64,000 bases of DNA from assembly GCF_030499535.1 (NCBI RefSeq), contig NZ_JASTLB010000004.1:124001-188000 (forward strand), in the 5' to 3' direction. This DNA is from Streptomyces sp. TG1A-8. Its GTDB lineage: Bacteria > Actinomycetota > Actinomycetes > Streptomycetales > Streptomycetaceae. Below are positions 24,741 through 34,473 of this stretch, in pieces (the first letter of the stretch is position 1; the number at the start of each line of letters is the position of its first letter). The notes under the pieces were generated by a model, which made no database searches, was not told the origin of the DNA, and worked only from the letters and a program-made list of their open reading frames with translations. The position numbers and the translations under genes are program-made.

Positions 24741-25070
24741 TCAGCTGGCCTCACGTCCATGCCCGGCAGCGCCCGGGTCCTGCCCGGCCTGCCGCTCGTG
24801 TTCCGCCCGTGCGGTCTCCAACAGGTCCCGCCAGGATGTCACGGTCGGCCGCCGCCGCAGAAGGCTGCGTCTGTCGCGTTCTGTCATCCCTCCCCAAATG
24901 CCGTGCTCGATACCGCGGTCCAGGGCATGAGCAAGGCACTCGGTGCGTACCGGGCAGCCGGTGCAGACCGCCTTCGCCCGGTTTTGGGCCGCGCCTTCGA
25001 CGAAGAGCTCGTCGGGATCAGCAGTGCGGCACACCGCCCGTGCTGTCCAGTCGTCCTCGCCGATACCCAT
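24741..25070 (-). CDS. WhiB-family iron-sulfur regulator (second copy)
   Basis: ATG 25070, preceded by GGGGG, opens 109 residues. Cys14, Cys36, Cys39 and Cys45 plus the GIWGG turn (57-61) make a complete Wbl signature; the helix TERDRRSLLRRRP follows. It is much closer to chromosomal WhiB proteins than the one at 882-1442. Its stop codon lies 1 nt from the IS6 right end, so the gene escaped disruption. It probably binds the principal sigma factor and regulates stress or development; targets unknown. Confidence 0.92.
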   Translation of the reverse strand: MGIGEDDWTARAVCRTADPDELFVEGAAQNRAKAVCTGCPVRTECLAHALDRGIEHGIWGGMTERDRRSLLRRRPTVTSWRDLLETARAEHERQAGQDPGAAGHGREAS

Positions 25071-25447
25071 CCCCCGATACCGTCCTTCTCCGGCTCGCAC
25101 ATCCGGCCCTTGCGCCAAGACGCCTACCCTGACCGTACGCCCCTCGCTCAGCAGCGCCGCACCCGGCAATGACGGCAATCCCATTGGGTGACAGCCCTGT
25201 TGACAGATCCAGCTCGGCGATCCACTTCCAGCGGCATCCGGGAGAAGGCGATACCGGCGTTCACTCGGTCACCCTCTGGTACAGAGGCAGGAGGTAGGCA
25301 TCGTTGACGGGCTGCGTGCTCATGTCCGCCCACGGTAGGTGGAGCGCAGGCTCGGGCAGGACGTGTTCTGGGGCGCAACCGCGGGGCAGCCGTGGGGCAG
25401 CCGTCGTTCTGGCATTCTGCAGGGGCTGATTGATCAGGGGGAAGGTC
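25071..25447. other. Intergenic region
   Basis: No convincing gene. A 20-codon frame on the minus strand (25323-25261, MSTQPVNDAYLLPLYQRVTE) has a GGGCGGAC-ATG start but is too short to call. A tandem GGGGCAGCCGT repeat lies near 25382-25403. Confidence 0.4.
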
Positions 25448-25603
25448 ATGGACGAGCACGGGCTGAAGCGCGCATCTGAGGTGGGACTGGATCAGCGGGA
25501 GGCCGGCAAACGCACGGTGGAGCGCCTGCAGGCCATTGCCTTCCGCCTGATCGGTGCCGCCTTGTTCTTCGGCCTCGGTGGCTGGCTGCTGGGCAAACTC
25601 TGA
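25448..25603 (+). CDS. Small single-pass membrane protein
   Basis: ATG 25448 after AGGGGGAAGGTC (strong ribosome binding site) opens 51 residues: MDEHGLKRASEVGLDQREAG, a charged cytoplasmic part, then LQAIAFRLIGAALFFGLGGW, a single hydrophobic segment ending LLGKL. Function unknown; small proteins of this type are frequent in plasmid transfer or membrane-stress loci. Confidence 0.6.
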   Translation: MDEHGLKRASEVGLDQREAGKRTVERLQAIAFRLIGAALFFGLGGWLLGKL

Positions 25604-25834
25604 ATCCCGGTATCCCGTCACGCGCCACTGGCATGACCGGCCGTGCGCGGCACGGCCTCCGCGAAGCACGCACACCCACGGGGCAAACCGGGCGAAATCG
25701 CGCGTCGTGCCGTGAGTTCTGCTCGGCCGGCTGCCATGCTGGTGTGCTGTGGCGCCGCCGTGGCCGTGGCAGCAGCCTCGGGCGCATGGACGGCTCTGGG
25801 TGAGCAGCGGCTTGAGAAAGGGGAGCGGTCTTCC

Positions 25835-26410
25835 ATGGCGAAGCGAGGACGTGTTTGCCGGCGGCAGCGCGCTGCGGGTGAGGCGGCCCGGCGGGCCGCG
25901 GCGGCTGTTCGTCGCGCGCAGGTCCCAGCGTCGCGGCGCGCGGAGCCGGAGCCTGCCGCGGCCGGGTTTGCGGCGCCTGCGGGGCCGGTGGACTGGGCGC
26001 GGCTCGAGGGCCCCGCCCAGGTGTCGGTGTGTGCTCCCGGGTGCCCGGTGTGCGCGGAAGCCAGCGAACGGTTCGCTGCCGTCCGTGCGGAGTCGGTGGA
26101 GCAGCGGCGCCGGTTCGACCAGCCCGACCGGTACCCCTATGCCGCGGGCAAGCACACGCTGCACCGGGCCGCATGCCGTGAGATCGCGCAGTCCGTCGGC
26201 CACGTCCAGGGGGACGATTCCATCTGGATGCAGGGCGCGCTGACGCGTTTCGCCCACGAAGGCACCCTCAACTCCGGGTGGGCGACGCACAAGCGGATGA
26301 TGGAGCCCGGCGAGGCGGCGGCCTGGGTGGCCGAGCGCATCGGCCCGCGCGGCGGCATCCGCTACCGCCTGTGCCGGATCTGCACGCCCCAGCTGCCGAT
26401 GGCCGGCTGA
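25835..26410 (+). CDS. Hypothetical protein with Cys/His metal-site pattern
   Basis: ATG 25835 after GGGGAGCGGTCTTCC opens 191 residues. The N-terminal ~45 residues are basic (MAKRGRVCRRQRAAGEAARR). The core has CAPGCPVCAEA, later HTLHRAACREI, and near the end RLCRICTPQLP, so several Cys and His could bind zinc. The region FAHEGTLNSGWATHKRMMEP has no match I recognise. No membrane segment. The coupled small membrane gene upstream is 230 bp away, so co-transcription is uncertain. Confidence 0.6.
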   Translation: MAKRGRVCRRQRAAGEAARRAAAAVRRAQVPASRRAEPEPAAAGFAAPAGPVDWARLEGPAQVSVCAPGCPVCAEASERFAAVRAESVEQRRRFDQPDRYPYAAGKHTLHRAACREIAQSVGHVQGDDSIWMQGALTRFAHEGTLNSGWATHKRMMEPGEAAAWVAERIGPRGGIRYRLCRICTPQLPMAG

Positions 26411-26550
26411 ACCAGCGCAGCCCGGCGCGGCGTTCGTCCCGCCACGCCCCGCTGACAATCGCCCGGGCCATGCGCTGATGCACCGGTCCGCGCCCGACCG
26501 GCCGCCGTTTTTGTCTCGCCCGTGCCGGCCGAGGCCCTGCGCTGAAGCAC

Positions 26551-26985
26551 GAGGCCGGCATTCGCGGCGATCGCCTTGATGTCTGCGCGCAGGTAGGCGT
26601 AGTCGCCGGCGATGCGGTACTCGATCAGGTCCGTACCGGCGCTGGAGAACTTCACGGCCATGCCGGTGAGGTCCTTCTCCCCCGAATCCTTCAGCGGCTT
26701 CTTCGACTGCACCGACAGCGAGACGCGGGCGTCGGCGAGCAGCTGGGCGGCATCGGCGGGCATCGGGTTGCCGGGGTCCGTCTTGTTGTCCAGGGCCTTG
26801 AGCGTGGCGGCGTCGGTGTCCAGGTCGAGTTCCATGGAGAGCGAGCGCTGCTCGCCGAGCTTGTCGACGGCCTGATCGATCTTCTGTGCCGCGGAGAGCT
26901 TCTTGGCGGTCCCGCAGGCTGCGGCACCGGCCAAGACGGCGCCGACCAGGGCTGTGGCGGTGAGGGTCTTGCGTATGGCGGGAAT
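26551..26985 (-). pseudogene. Lipoprotein gene, 3' end lost, no normal start codon
   Basis: The frame reads IPAIRKTLTATALVGAVLAG then AAACGTAKKLSAAQK: a lipoprotein signal peptide with lipobox AAAC, followed by the start of a LppX/LprG-like or DUF-type actinobacterial lipoprotein (KIDQAVDKLGEQRSLSMELD). A good GGAGGAG site sits 6 nt before an ATT codon at 26985, where ATG would be expected. The coherent sequence ends near 26551 after AIAANAGL and is followed by unrelated sequence. It is probably dead. Confidence 0.55.
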
Positions 26986-27250
26986 GACGGTCTCCTCCGG
27001 GATACTGCCCCGCGCCGATCGCGTGCGGGCGGCCTCGGTCTCCACCGTGCCTACTGCCGTCTGGACGCAGCCAGCCCCCACCGCGGCGTACCCGGCGGCC
27101 TCCCGCCGCGCGGGCTGCCGAGTACGCTGCTTCCCGCCGCGCGGGCGCCTTGGGGCCGTCGTCGTCCCGCTGCGGCCGCGCCGACGACGGGCGTGTCACA
27201 ATCCCAGTCGCTTGGGTCGCTTGATCCTGTCCGGTCGGGGCGGGAGGGGG

Positions 27251-27688
27251 TCAGGCCGAGCGCAACGGGATGACGGTGCGTTCTCCAGTGGCCTTCTCGC
27301 CCAGGCGGAAGATGGGACTGTTGGAGATCCGTTCGACTTCTTCGAGCCAGCCGTCCCTGGCGAGTTCGCCACGCACCCGGCTGAACAGGGTGTGCTTGGA
27401 AGTGGGGTGCCACACGCTCTCGGGGTGGTGCCCCGCGGCGGGGGCCTGGCCTGGTGAGTGAGCGAAGTGCGTACGCACCTGTCCCCCGAGGCGACCCCGG
27501 ACCACAAGCGGGATCCGGGTGCCCTAGGGCGCGTCGATGCCGCGATGGCAGTAGCAGCAGATGAGGGTGGCGTCGCCGTGTGGGTATCCGCGGGCGCGCC
27601 AGTACTGCGCCGGCTGCTCTGAGACGTGGACCTCGCGGCCGGTGCGCAGGTCGAAGCCGACCACCAGCAGATCCGTGTCGCCGTCCAC
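27251..27688 (-). pseudogene. Hypothetical protein gene interrupted by an in-frame TAG
   Basis: GTG 27688 follows GGGGGAGGGGCAG and opens DGDTDLLVVGFDLRTGREVH ... TLICCYCHRGIDAP, then TAG at 27524-27526. The same frame continues GTRIPLVVRGRLGGQVRTHF ... SKHTLFSRVRGELARDGWLE up to RTVIPLRSA. The part around the stop recalls CoiA-like proteins of actinomycetes, with a CxxC pair in YCHRG context, but this is uncertain. One base change would restore it, so it is a recent nonsense mutation, a sequencing error or a readthrough site. Confidence 0.5.
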
Positions 27689-28166
27689 CTGCCCCTCCCC
27701 CGTCGGTTGCACCTTGCACCTGACATCCGCCGAGCATGAGCGGCGCTGGACAGGGGCACGAGAGGTCCAGGCCCGGTCAGCACGTGACTCGCCAGCGGGC
27801 CGGGCGCGGGCCGGCCCTGGTGCGGAGCGTCCGCCGTCCACCGGCCCGGTGAGAGCCGGGGAGAGCCGGTCCGCGCAGTTCGCCGCCGGGTGATCGTTTG
27901 AGACCGGTGGTGAGTTCGCCGCCGGGTGGTCGGTTGAGTCCGGTGGTGACTCAGCGGCCGGCGCCGGTGCGGCCCGGTCGGCAAGGACGGGGACGTCCTG
28001 GGCGTTGGCAGATGTGGACGATGCGCTGGGTAGCGCGGCGGTCAGGTGGTGGGTGCGGCCCGGCAGGGCAGGTGAGATCCACAGCACCTCGCCGTCGGAT
28101 CGGTGACGACCTGCGTGTTCACCCTGAAAGGGCTCACTGATTGTGTCGCGGCCGCCGGAGACGGCG
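27689..28166. other. Region without a confident gene
   Basis: On the minus strand an open frame extends upstream of the gene above to 28087, but it is Pro/Ala/Asp-rich with a repeated SPPxSxDHPAAN unit (imperfect DNA repeats at 27890-27960) and could be either a real disordered N-terminus or non-coding. Confidence 0.4.
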
Positions 28167-28197
28167 CCGGCCGGGCACGTTTGCCGTGCCCGGCCGG
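28167..28197. terminator. Intrinsic-type hairpin downstream of the MFS gene
   Basis: CCGGCCGGGCAC (28167-28178) pairs with GTGCCCGGCCGG (28186-28197). It lies ~40 bp beyond the stop of the minus-strand MFS gene. The T-tract is poor, as often in Streptomyces. Confidence 0.7.
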
Positions 28198-28235
28198 AGT
28201 GGGGTCATCACTCTGTGGGGTCCACACCTGGGTGG

Positions 28236-29582
28236 TCAGACACCGGTGCGGGATGTCCGTCGTGCCGGCCAGGCGATCAACGTCGTTGCCAGGGCGCCGA
28301 CCGCGAGCGCCGAAGCGGCGACCAGGACCGGCACCGGGCCCCAGAGCTTGCCCAGCACCTGCACCAGGACGGGGAAGGCGAATCCGACGTAGGTGAGGCT
28401 GTAGAACACGGCGATCACGCTTGAGATGTTCCGCGGGCCCGCCAGGGACTCCGCGAGCTGCAGACCGCTCACCAGCAGCAGACCGTAGGCCGAGCCCAGG
28501 ACGACGGCCGTCACCAGCAGGAGCAGCAGTGAACCGGTGGCGACGGTGACCGCCGCGGCGAGCAGCCCGCTGACCACCGCCGCCATGCCCACCCGGAACG
28601 GCGCCGCCGCCGAGTGCCGGGTCAGCCGACGCGCCCACGGCTGTACCGCGATGCCGCTGCCCAGGGTGACGGCGGCGACCAGGCCGCCGCCGACGGCGCC
28701 GTACCCTCCCAGCGGCACCAGGACGGGCAGCGCCGCCAGGGACACGGTCGCGGCCCCAAAGACCCACGGTGCCGTCGGAAGCACCGCGGTCAGGAAGAGG
28801 CGGCTGGTCAGTACCTTCATCGGTCCGTCACCGGACTTCGAGGAGTGGCCGCGCCGCCCGGCGGCGGGCAGAGCCGACTCGGAAGCACGCCACACCATGG
28901 GCAGCGTCAGTGCCACCAGAGCGATGTGCACCAGGTAGGCCGTGGTCTCCGGCGAGGGCAGCCACTGGACGATGACGCCCGACAGCAGCGGACCGAAAGC
29001 GAACCCCGCGGTCAGCGCGACCGCCGAACGCCGCGCCCCCACCCCCGCTCCCCCGCCCGCAGTCTTCGCGGTGTCGGAGAGGTCCTTGATCCATGCCGTG
29101 CCCGGCCCGAACGCCGACCCGGCACTTACTCCGACCAGGATCCGCCCGGCCAGGATCGTCCCGAACGCCCCGCCGGAGAAGAGGATCACCGCGGAGCCGA
29201 GCGCGGAGAGCAGCAGAGCGGCCAGCAGAACGCGCCGCCGGCCGAGCCGGTCGGAGACCCTCGCCATGACCAGCAGGGCCGGAATGAGCCCGAGCGCGTA
29301 GGCGCCGAACAGGGCGTTCACCTGGAAGCCGCTCAGATTCCCGCGGTAGACCTGAAGGACGGAGGCGAACATGTTCGCTCCCCATCCCACCGTGAAGACG
29401 GCGGCCGCGGGCCGTGTCCAGGCGGTCCGTGTGATCACCGCCGGGGTGGCTTCCGTGGCGTCCGCCGCGGCCGAGGTGCCGGTGGCGGGAAGCCGCGCGC
29501 CGCGGTTCCGCCCGCCACCGGAGCTGAGCGGGTGGAGTGTGACGTGCCCACGACGGGAGGTGGTGATCTCTTGAGTAGCCAT
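28236..29582 (-). CDS. MFS-family transporter (drug-efflux type)
   Basis: The 448-residue protein has about 12 hydrophobic segments after a ~50-residue polar N-terminus. The loop 2-3 motif RVSDRLGRRRVLLAALLLSA and the motif ILAGRILVGVSAGSAFGPG are typical of the major facilitator superfamily. Substrate unknown; export of a drug-like compound is the usual role of such genes. A dyad TAGAC-CAGTC-GTCTA (29605-29619) just upstream of the ATG at 29582 looks like a TetR-family operator, but no regulator gene remains next to it; an ISL3-family element occupies that place. Confidence 0.88.
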   Translation of the reverse strand: MATQEITTSRRGHVTLHPLSSGGGRNRGARLPATGTSAAADATEATPAVITRTAWTRPAAAVFTVGWGANMFASVLQVYRGNLSGFQVNALFGAYALGLIPALLVMARVSDRLGRRRVLLAALLLSALGSAVILFSGGAFGTILAGRILVGVSAGSAFGPGTAWIKDLSDTAKTAGGGAGVGARRSAVALTAGFAFGPLLSGVIVQWLPSPETTAYLVHIALVALTLPMVWRASESALPAAGRRGHSSKSGDGPMKVLTSRLFLTAVLPTAPWVFGAATVSLAALPVLVPLGGYGAVGGGLVAAVTLGSGIAVQPWARRLTRHSAAAPFRVGMAAVVSGLLAAAVTVATGSLLLLLVTAVVLGSAYGLLLVSGLQLAESLAGPRNISSVIAVFYSLTYVGFAFPVLVQVLGKLWGPVPVLVAASALAVGALATTLIAWPARRTSRTGV

Positions 29583-29604
29583 GACGATGACGATAGAGCA
29601 TGAG

Positions 29605-29619
29605 TAGACCAGTCGTCTA
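29605..29619. promoter_or_regulatory. Candidate operator upstream of the MFS gene
   Basis: TAGAC-N5-GTCTA lies 23-37 bp upstream of the MFS start, a perfect 5-bp-arm dyad similar to many TetR-type operators of drug exporters. Confidence 0.5.
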
Positions 29620-29747
29620 TGTGGTTGACCGAGCCTTTGCCGACAACGGCCGCCGCGCCCCGTGGGGTGAGTACTCGTCGCCCACCATCCGCTCCGGTGT
29701 TGCTCCGCGATCTCTCTGCGACTCCAGCAGAGCTCGTGACGAGCCCG

Positions 29748-31317
29748 TCAGGATGCCAGCAGGACTCGTTTCCGCAAGAGGCTGAAGCCGGTCCGGCCGT
29801 ACATCTGGCGCTTGAGCATTTTGATCCGGTTGACGTGGCCTTCGACGACGCCGGAACTCCACGGCAGTGTTAGGCCCGCGGTGACGGCGGCGAGATCGCG
29901 TTCGAGGCCGTTGACGAAGGCGTGGAGGCTGGGCAGGTCGTCAACGCGGACCGCCTTGATCCATTGCGGGAGCTGGTCCCCCTGGAGTTGGGTGAGTATC
30001 TTCCCGAACACGCGGACGTGCCCGGTGAGGGCATTCGGTTCGGGGCAGTCGGCCAGGACGGATTTGAGTTTCAGCCGCTCGCCCTCAGGCAGGGTGTCGG
30101 GGTGAGTCAGGATCCAGCCGGTGAGCGTGCGCGGGGACGGCGGACGGGCTGCCGGTGCGGTCGGGGATGTGCGGAACGGCTGGAGGTAGGCGCGGACGGC
30201 TCCGTAGCCGCCCGTGTAACCGTGGGTCCTGATCTCTTCCCAGAGGGTCCAGGCGTTCGTGCAGCCTTCGGTCCATCGCTCGTGCAGGTAGGGCTTGAAG
30301 TCGTCGAGCTTGGTCCTGCGGTTCTGCCACTGTCCCTGGAACAGGTCTTCCGGCCTCGTGGCGTCGGCCAGCCGTTGGACGGTGCGGTAGGTCATGCCGA
30401 GCTGTCGCTGGATCGAGCGTCGGCTGTGGCCGGCGGCCAGCAGCGCGTGGACGGTGGCGTGCTTGGCGCGGGTGCGGTCGGCGAACCGGCGCCCGGCGGG
30501 CCATGGCGACCCGCTCTCGGCCGGTGCCGGAGCCTCCTCCGGCACCGACTCGGCGAAGGTCGCGCGGAGGCACGAGCGGTGGCGGGAGACGTACCGCTCG
30601 GCCGCTTCGCTGAGGTTGCGCCAGAGGTGAAACCGGTCGGCGACCTGGACCGCTGTGGGTGCCCCGATGCTGGCGCCCTCGGCGAAGACCTCGATCCCCG
30701 GGTGCTCGGCCAGCCAGGCCGCGACAGTGCCTGCCTCGCGATCCGGCAGCAGGTCCACCGGCCTGCGGGTCTCGACGTCGACCAGCACGGTCCCGTAGCC
30801 GCGGCCCTTGCGCATCGCCTACTCGTCGACGCCGACCACACGCGGGACTTGTGACGGGGGTTCCGGGAAGCGTCGACCAGCCGCAGTACCGTATTCCGGC
30901 TGACCCTCACCCCGAAGACGTCGGCCAGCCGGGCACCGGCCCGACCGGCCAGGGCGAGGCCGACCTCGGCCATCACCGACCGCATTCGTTCGGTGCGTTG
31001 GCTGTGCCGCCGGGTCAGGCCCGCGACCTGCTCTACGAACGTCCGCCGCCCGCAGGATGCGTCTTCGCACGTGAAGCGGCGGACACGAAGCCGCAGCACC
31101 ACCCGCGCCGTCCCGACACGGGTAGGTCAGCGGGAAACCGCAGGTAAGAGCCGTGCACCCTCCCCGACCAGCTTGCGCAGCCTGGGCACCGAGCCCCGGC
31201 CGTCCGGCATCTGACACCGACTCGGATCGCCTCGCCACCGTCCTGCACCGACTCCACCCTGATCCCCGGATCCGCCAGGAAGAGCAGCTCTTCCAGCCGG
31301 AGCAGTACATCGTGCAC
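29748..31317 (-). pseudogene. ISL3-family transposase, broken by frameshifts and a stop
   Basis: Three frames carry successive parts. From 31317: RLEELLFLADPGIRVESVQD and CPGCASWSGRVHGSYLRF (zinc-finger part). From ~31100: CEDASCGRRTFVEQVAGLTR and SRNTVLRLVDASRN. From 30815: RKGRGYGTVLVDVETRRPVD, ADRFHLWRNLSEAAERYV and SSGVVEGHVNRIKMLKRQMY. VDEYAMR is interrupted as VDE-TAG-AMR near 30820. It is therefore a decayed ISL3 (DDE_Tnp_ISL3) gene. I could not define its terminal repeats. Its insertion probably removed the regulator of the MFS gene. Confidence 0.8.
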
Positions 31318-31506
31318 GGCTCAGAACCATCAGCCCGAACGCGGTAGGCGCTGGCAGTTTCCAGACGATCTCGCCAGACCTACCAGCAACCCACGGTCAC
31401 AATGAGTAGGCACACCACAGAAGTTGGACCAGAACCCGAGTTTTTGACAGCAGTGGAGTACTTGCCAGGGCAGCATCGGGATGCTCCTGGTGAAAGGTCC
31501 CGGTTC

Positions 31507-32254
31507 ATGCCGCAGATGTCCAAGGTCGAGCTGTACGCAGCGATCCGGTGCGATCACCGTGCCGGCATGAGGATGCGCGAGCTGGAGCGCAAGTACAACG
31601 TGTCGTGGCGGACGGTCACGGGGGCCGTGGACTCGGTCTGGCCGGAGCCCCGGAAGAAGCCGCCGCCGCGCCGCACTGCGCTGGATCCGTACAAGCCGGT
31701 GATCGACGAGATGCTGCGGACGGACCCCGACTCGCCGCGCAAGCAGCGCCATACGATCACCCGGATCTTCCACCGGCTCGTCGAGGAGCACGGCGCCGAC
31801 GTGTCCTGTCCCATGGTCCGGCGCTACTTCTCCGACCGGAAGCCGGAGATCCTCGCTGTCTCGGGCAAAGCCCCGGTGGAAGCGTTCGTGCCGCAGACCC
31901 ACCTCCCCGGTCACGAGGCGGAGGTCGACTTCGGCGACGTGACAGTGCGCCTGGCCGGCGAACTGGTGACCTGCTATCTGTTCCCGCTCCGCCTGTCCTA
32001 CTCGGGCACGGCCGTCCACCGACTTTGCCTCCTGCGACCAGGAAGCTTTCTTCAAAGGGCACGTGCACGCGCTTCGCACGCTGGGCGGTGTCCCTCGGGG
32101 CAAGGTTCGCTACGACACCTTGAAGTCGGCCGTCGCCCAGGTGCTGGGGCTGAACAGGGCCCGGGTGGAGACCGACCGTTGGATCGCCTTCCGCTCGCAC
32201 TTCACCATCGAGAGCTTCTACTGCCGCCCGGGCATCGAAGGAGCTCACGAGAAA
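31507..32254 (+). pseudogene. IS21-family IstA transposase, frameshifted and truncated
   Basis: The frame from ATG 31507 carries the IstA helix-turn-helix (DHRAGMRMRELERKYNVSWR) and the first integrase block HEAEVDFGDVTVRLAGE. Near 32020 a 1-nt shift moves the coherent sequence to frame 2 (FASCDQEAFFKGHVHALRTL, then GKVRYDTLKSAVAQVLG and FYCRPGIEGAHEK). After 32254 unrelated sequence begins, so the IstA C-terminus and all of istB are missing. Confidence 0.8.
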
Positions 32255-32275
32255 CCTCTGTCATCACACCGCACC

Positions 32276-33916
32276 TCATCGGGTCGTTGCGGAGTGTTCG
32301 GGATCCAGGACGCTTCGGCGTGGTCGGCCGATGAGGGGCCGGACCAGGTCGGGGCCGGGCACGGGGTAGAGGTACTCGCCCTTGTCGTTGGCCAGGACGC
32401 CGGTGATGATGCCGTCTCGGCGCCAGTGCTTGACGATCTGGAAGTGGATGCCGAGGTGGCGGGCAAGTTCGGAGACGGTCAGCATCCCGGCGTCGAGGAG
32501 GCGTTGGCGGGTGGCTGCGTAGCTGGTAGGCGTTGCGCAGGTGGACGATCATGCCGCGGGTGAGGGGGCGGCCCATGCCGCTGGGCAGGCCGTGCTCGTT
32601 GAGGATGCCGGCGCTCTGGGCGTCGGTGTGTTCCTCCAGGAGTTCATCGAGCGCGGTGATGACGGCGGGGTCGGTCTGGCGGAGTTCCCAGGCGGTTTGC
32701 GGGCGGGGCAGGGTGATCTGGTGTGCTGACCGCCGCGCAGGACGACACCGATGGCGATGTGGTCGGTCTTGGTGAGGGTGACGTCGGTGACCAGGAGGCG
32801 GATCATGCGCTTGCGTTCCCGTATCGGGGTGGCCGAATCGTTCCAGAGCCGGGGAAGTCGGCGGCCAGCGCGGTGATCCTGGCGCGGGTCTCGGGCGAGA
32901 GCGGGCCTGGCGCGGGTCTCGGGCGAGAGCGGGCCTGGCGCGGTGTTCTTCGCGCGCTCGTACTCCTCGGTCGCTTCGGCGAGTTCACGCAGGGCGGTGT
33001 TCCAGTCGGCCTCCAGGGTGTCGGCGACCAGCCGGTTGGTGGGATCGACGGCCAGGTAGCGGCGGCGGGCGAGGTCAGCGCGGTAGCGGGCGCGTTCGAC
33101 GCAGGCGGCGCGGAGCCGGTCGGCTTCCTCGGCGCGGGCGTTCAGCTCGTCGCTGACCCGCAGGGCGACCTCCAGGGTGAGTGGGGTGAGGGCGGTCAGC
33201 AGCAGCTCGCCGACGGCGGCGTCGATCTGGTCGCCGACCATGGTCTGGCAGATCGGGGCCGCGTTGCGGATCCCCTCGGACTGGCAGAGGTAGATCGGTT
33301 TTCCGGTGCCTTTGTAGTGCTGGTAGCGCACGGTCATCCGGCGTCCGCACTTGCCGCAGGAGACCACACCCTGCAGCAGCGCGGCCCCCTCCCGGGGTGG
33401 GGAGGCTCTGCACTCGGTGCCGTGGGCGGCGGCGAGTTCGGCGAGCCGGGTCTGGGTGGCCTCGAACTCGGCCCAGGTCAGGTAGCCCGGATGGGGTTCG
33501 GTGATCAGCACCGTCCGTTCCTCGCGTGGCAGGACGTGGCTGGTCGTCTTGCCGCCGGGACCGCGGCGTTGATGCCGGCGTCCGAAGAAGAACACGCCGG
33601 CATAGCGCGGGTTGTGCAGGACCCGGTGGTGCTGCAGGATGCCCCAGGTCAGCTCGCCCTTGTTCGGGCCGGTGCGGATCCGGCGCGGGAACTTCAGCCC
33701 CTCGTCGGCGAACACCTTCACGACGGCATAGGCGGAACCGGTCGCGGCGAACGTGGCCAGCAGATGCCGGATCGCCTGCTGGACAGAGGCGTCCGGATCC
33801 AGAACCACCCGCTCGGCGTGGTCGTAGACGAGACCGACGGGCAGCGGCTGGATCAGCTCCCCGCGCCTCGCCCTGGACAGCACTCCGCCCCGAAGACGGG
33901 CCTTGAGCAGGTGCAA
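32276..33916 (-). pseudogene. Large serine recombinase, catalytic domain lost, frameshifted
   Basis: From 33916 the frame reads LHLLKARLRGGVLSRARRGE, the Recombinase domain (GILQHHRVLHNPRYAGVFFF), the zinc ribbon (VVSCGKCGRRMTVRYQHYKG ... CQ) and the coiled coil. The N-terminal resolvase domain with the nucleophilic Ser is absent: the gene fuses to a GntR-type fragment there. A 28-bp tandem duplication (32881-32936) shifts the frame. Further frame changes precede the C-terminal helix-turn-helix (TVSELARHLGIHFQIVKHWR), which ends near 32276. Not functional. Confidence 0.75.
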
Positions 33917-34473
33917 CTCGGCTTGCAGCGCCTCTCCTTCGGCGTCGTTTTGTCGACGACGAGCCGGCCGCCTACGCCGAAACCCACCTCGCCGCCGACC
34001 TGGTCGCCGGACTGGGCGCGCACCTGACCGAACACGACAGCCTTTGCGAGGTCCTGACCGACATTTACGGGCTGGCGCCCCCTCGCGCCTGGGTCAAAGC
34101 AGAGCTGGAAGTCTGCCCTTCCGAGGTCGCCGAACACCTGGGTCGCGGCAGTCGGCGACTGTTGCTCCGCTTCCGTGCCCGCAGCGACAGTCGACGACAC
34201 GGGCACCCCCTGGAACTCACCACAAGTTGGATGCGCCCCGATTTCTTCCGCCTGGTCTTCTCCCTCACGCAGGCCCCTTCCTCGCTCGCGGGCGAGGAGG
34301 ACCAGAACCCGTCATCACCGCCTGCCGCCACGCGGCAGTCGAGACCTGCGTGCCGCGCTCATTCCGGGCTCAGCATCCGCAGGTTGGTCTTCGCCAGTTC
34401 GACGATCTCATCGGCGCCTCCGGACAGGATCGTGCGGGTGGCGAAGAGGGTGAAGCCCTTCATCTGCTCGTAA
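33907..34473 (+). pseudogene. GntR-family regulator, UTRA-domain fragment
   Basis: The frame after the TGA at 33904-33906 reads LAAPLLRRRFVDDEPAAYAE, HLAADLVAGLGAHLTEHDSL and EVLTDIYGLAPPRAWVKAEL, then LELTTSWMRPDFFRLVFSLT. This is the ligand-binding UTRA domain of HutC/GntR regulators. The N-terminal winged helix is missing at the junction with the recombinase remnant, and the C-terminal end past ~34300 runs antisense into poxB. It is a remnant. Confidence 0.65.

Noticed and set aside
29600..29785. Small plus-strand ORF as a TetR regulator of the MFS gene
   Set aside because: Its translation (SRPVVYVVDRAFADNGRR...) lacks a helix-turn-helix and runs into IS-derived sequence.
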